Assembly: GCF_004359215.1 (NCBI RefSeq)
Contig: NC_090621.1
Span: 1,731,463 to 1,750,165, forward strand
DNA: 18,703 nucleotides
Direction: 5' to 3'
Source: Bremia lactucae
Lineage: Eukaryota; Oomycota; Peronosporomycetes; Peronosporales; Peronosporaceae
In this document: one piece after another, positions 16,650 through 18,703 of the stretch
Layout: each line of letters starts with the position of its first letter
Numbering within the stretch: position 1 is the stretch's first letter
Notes under the pieces: model-generated
The model's input: only the letters and a program-made list of their open reading frames with translations
The model's database searches: none
What the model was told of the DNA's origin: nothing
Translations under genes and position numbers: made by a program

Positions 16650-17523
16650 TCAATCTCTAGTAGGTACAGTCACTGGGATATTTCGCTAGAACTGCTTCAG
16701 CACTAACTAATCTCCACTGATAGCAGTGAATGTAAGCGCCTTTAATTACTTCACGTAAAGGACGCGCAGAGGAAGATTTTAATGTAGGTAAGCGTGACTT
16801 AGCAACTCAAGGTAAAACCAAAGGAAGGCTTAGTCTTGGAAAAAAATCTGCATTTGTTAAATTAAGTTTATTGTTTCTATTTCTTCTCAATGTCCTAACT
16901 TAATATGCCAATAAGAAACTATACATGGTGACTCATTGATCATCGCTTCTTCGCGCGCCTAGCACGATTGGCAAGTTGGTCTAAGAAATTAGAACGATCA
17001 ATGAAAAGGACAGGCAAAAAACTGCCACAATGTAATCTGTACAGATAACAAACTATTTTTTCTTTGTCACCTCTCATAGGTTAATATATATGTAACGAAC
17101 AAATTAATTAGAGGTCGGACGAACGCAAACAAATTTCGGGTGAAACGTTTCGGCTTCATCCTGAGCCCTGATGTTTACACGGGTCACTTGATGGATAAGT
17201 GCTGATTCATGCAGTTCGCGTGGTGATTGAAACTTGAGCTTGTATTAGAATGGAGAGTCAATCACCTAGATACAGCGGTATCATTTTGCGCGACTCATAC
17301 CATGTTTGCGATCGATTGGCTCTAACATTACTAAGTAAAAGTAAACTTTACTGTAATGCAAGTGGAGTGCTGTCTATGTAACTCTTTAAATGTCTAAAGG
17401 CTGACTGTTGGGTTTGGCCAGGGCTACAGAGGCGTCTGTGAAATATTCAGAGCAAGTAATTCCACCAATGCAGCGATTAAAATAAAAGATGGGTTTACAG
17501 GGGCATATTATGCATGTTGTGCG
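16650..17523. other. Unassigned AT-rich stretch
   Basis: I see no gene, RNA or LTR here. At 17283-17291 TCATTTTGC resembles the oomycete initiator motif, but the nearest downstream ATG (17309) opens only a six-codon frame. A minus-strand frame without stops runs from about 17738 to 17386 with an anonymous sequence. Confidence 0.4.
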
Positions 17524-18012
17524 TTGGACAAATTCCCAAGTCAAGCGAGACTGTGTCTTCTTCAGGCGCTCAAGCACTGCCTCGACGTTAATTTGAAAAT
17601 AATTATACGGACCGTTAACAATTGTATCTGGGGAAGTCGTCGGGCCGCGTACAAATCGAGATTTTGTTCTACGCCTTCTAGTATTGACTCTGTAACACCA
17701 GAAGGGGTCATCCTGACAAATACTTTGATTGTCTTAAGCTGGTCAGGACAATTTCTGGTCTGTATTCAGGTATATAAAGTTTTAAGGCGGCGTCGCTTGT
17801 CTTTTAAATCAGCAAATAAGTATTACTGCTTGTGTTTCGTAGTTCGAAGGGACATTTCTAGTAGGTTTTATCGTCAGAGATTCGCAGACGTTGAGCCCTT
17901 GAGCTACATTCCAATCATATGTAAAGTAGCTTGCGCTCCAGCCTCTGTAGCGGTCGAGACGCATTGCATAGCTTTACAAAAAAGATCTGCCGGCATTAAA
18001 GCACTATACTGA
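17524..18012 (+). CDS. Anonymous ORF, 162 codons, doubtful
   Basis: ATG at 17524 opens a 162-codon frame ending TGA at 18010-18012. It is rich in Arg, Ser and Cys with no motif I recognise; a hydrophobic run (ILTNTLIVLSWSGQFLVCI, about residues 64-82) could be a membrane segment or chance. An opposite-strand frame (17738-17386, containing QINVEAVLERLKKTQSRLTW) also stays open and looks at least as protein-like, so the coding strand, if any, is unclear. No similar sequence lies elsewhere in the window. Chance is a real possibility. Confidence 0.2.
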   Translation: MDKFPSQARLCLLQALKHCLDVNLKIIIRTVNNCIWGSRRAAYKSRFCSTPSSIDSVTPEGVILTNTLIVLSWSGQFLVCIQVYKVLRRRRLSFKSANKYYCLCFVVRRDISSRFYRQRFADVEPLSYIPIICKVACAPASVAVETHCIALQKRSAGIKALY

Positions 18013-18405
18013 CTACGAATCGGAGGCTATAAATCGGTAGCTTGTCCCAAGCGAAGCGTGTGAGGTCTCACCACTTCCGTAAGATCTGCACTGTCATAGC
18101 AAAAAAAAAACGAGCAATGCGCCCAAAATTTATTTTGTTTACACATACTCGTTTGCAGTTAGAATTGAACTGCGAATCGATATAAGCGTGTCAATAAAAT
18201 ATCACATGTAAAGTTAACTGAGTGGATTATTTGGCAATGACGAAGTTGCCCAAGTAGTTAAACAGAACGTATACTATATCTTAAATCTCTTTGGAATGTA
18301 TTTACCGTTACATTACAAGGATGTACTTGTAGGCTTCGACGTAGCACAAGGTAAGCGAGCTATGGACCAAACGAATGTCTACTCTCATGTGATGATTGCA
18401 TACCT
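18013..18405. other. Unassigned stretch before right-hand gag copy
   Basis: AT-rich DNA with an A10 run at 18101-18110 and no recognisable gene. The protease that should follow the right-hand gag on the minus strand is not here, so that gag is cut at about 18405. Confidence 0.5.
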
Positions 18406-18703
18406 CGGAAGAAGGTGCTCATGCGCCTCGCAGGCTGGTTCTTGCCATCGCCCTTTAGGTAGGGAGTCCTCTTGCTAGACATCTTTGCCCCAGCAGGGAC
18501 CCTGGCATAGTAGCAAGCCATCATATGGCTGCGTTTGCCGCATTTAAAACAGACCACGTCTGCATTGGCCAACTCCATGGGAGTTGCATCTGACCTCTCG
18601 ACCGACGGCTTATACCAAGCTGTCGCCGAGGCACTGTTGTAGGAATGCTCCTCAACCAAGGCAATTTGGATTGCTTCTTCAATCGTCGACGGCACCTTTC
18701 TGA
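18406..18703 (-). pseudogene. Gag C-terminal fragment (second copy of el0 family), runs off right edge
   Basis: 18421-18703 aligns without gaps to 10-292, with about 20 differences in 283 bases (near 93% identity, counted by eye). The minus-strand frame is open from the edge to 18360 and carries the capsid end (STMEEAIQIALVEEHSYNSA) and the nucleocapsid knuckle. The knuckle reads CFKCGKRSHMMACYYA: an Arg-to-Cys and a Cys-to-Tyr change have shifted the last cysteine, breaking the C-X2-C-X4-H-X4-C spacing. Homology ends near 18410, and the last 15 or so codons before the stop are foreign. It has the same orientation as el0. Confidence 0.88.

Noticed and set aside
16840..17100. Possible 3' LTR for el2 or el4
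   Set aside because: AT-rich, but no alignment to LTR C or the el1 LTRs, and no polypurine tract or terminal TG/CA pair.
17281..17330. Oomycete-type core promoter (TCATTTTGC) before a gene
   Set aside because: The downstream ATG opens only a six-codon frame, so there is nothing for it to drive.
18101..18110. A10 run as a retroposon poly-A tail
   Set aside because: No SINE or LINE body, no target duplication; the flanking DNA is simply AT-rich.

Overview
This window looks like a repeat-rich, gene-poor stretch of an oomycete nuclear genome. Peronosporales (Phytophthora or downy-mildew type) is my inference from the style of the gag-pol proteins; the species cannot be told. Almost everything recognisable is decayed Ty3/gypsy LTR retrotransposon. 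No complete, intact gene is visible.

Layout, left to right. (1) 1-1616: the 5' end of a minus-strand element ('el0'): LTR, primer binding site (PBS) and a gag frame that is open except for one TAG and runs off the left edge. (2) 1617-8920: a nearly complete but heavily mutated minus-strand gypsy element ('el1'). It has an LTR at each end, a polypurine tract, a PBS, and gag, protease, RT, RNase H, integrase and a GPY/F-type tail. A 277-bp tandem duplication sits at the start of RT, and a plus-strand (antisense) reading frame lies between pol and the 3' LTR. (3) 8921-9421: a plus-strand fragment of a non-retroelement gene resembling the Uma2 (DUF820) PD-(D/E)XK nuclease family, fused to one C2H2-like zinc finger. 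Its 5' part stops exactly at the LTR of el1. (4) 9649-11300: LTR, PBS and degenerate gag of a plus-strand element ('el2') of the same gag family as el1. (5) 11659-16165: a minus-strand pol ('el3') of the same family, with a recognisable chromodomain, integrase, RNase H, RT and pre-RT linker but no gag and no LTRs. A protein-like plus-strand frame (11501-12449) overlaps its chromodomain. (6) 16174-16649: a plus-strand protease fragment of a second gypsy family ('el4'). (7) 16650-18400: unassigned, mostly AT-rich DNA with one anonymous ORF. (8) 18406-18703: another minus-strand gag copy about 93% identical to the one at position 10-292, running off the right edge.

The coding regions do not form an operon or pathway. 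They are a nested and rearranged graveyard of retroelements. The two points most worth a second look are the truncated Uma2-plus-zinc-finger gene and the antisense frames at the 3' ends of two separate elements. All identities come from reading motifs; no database search was possible.
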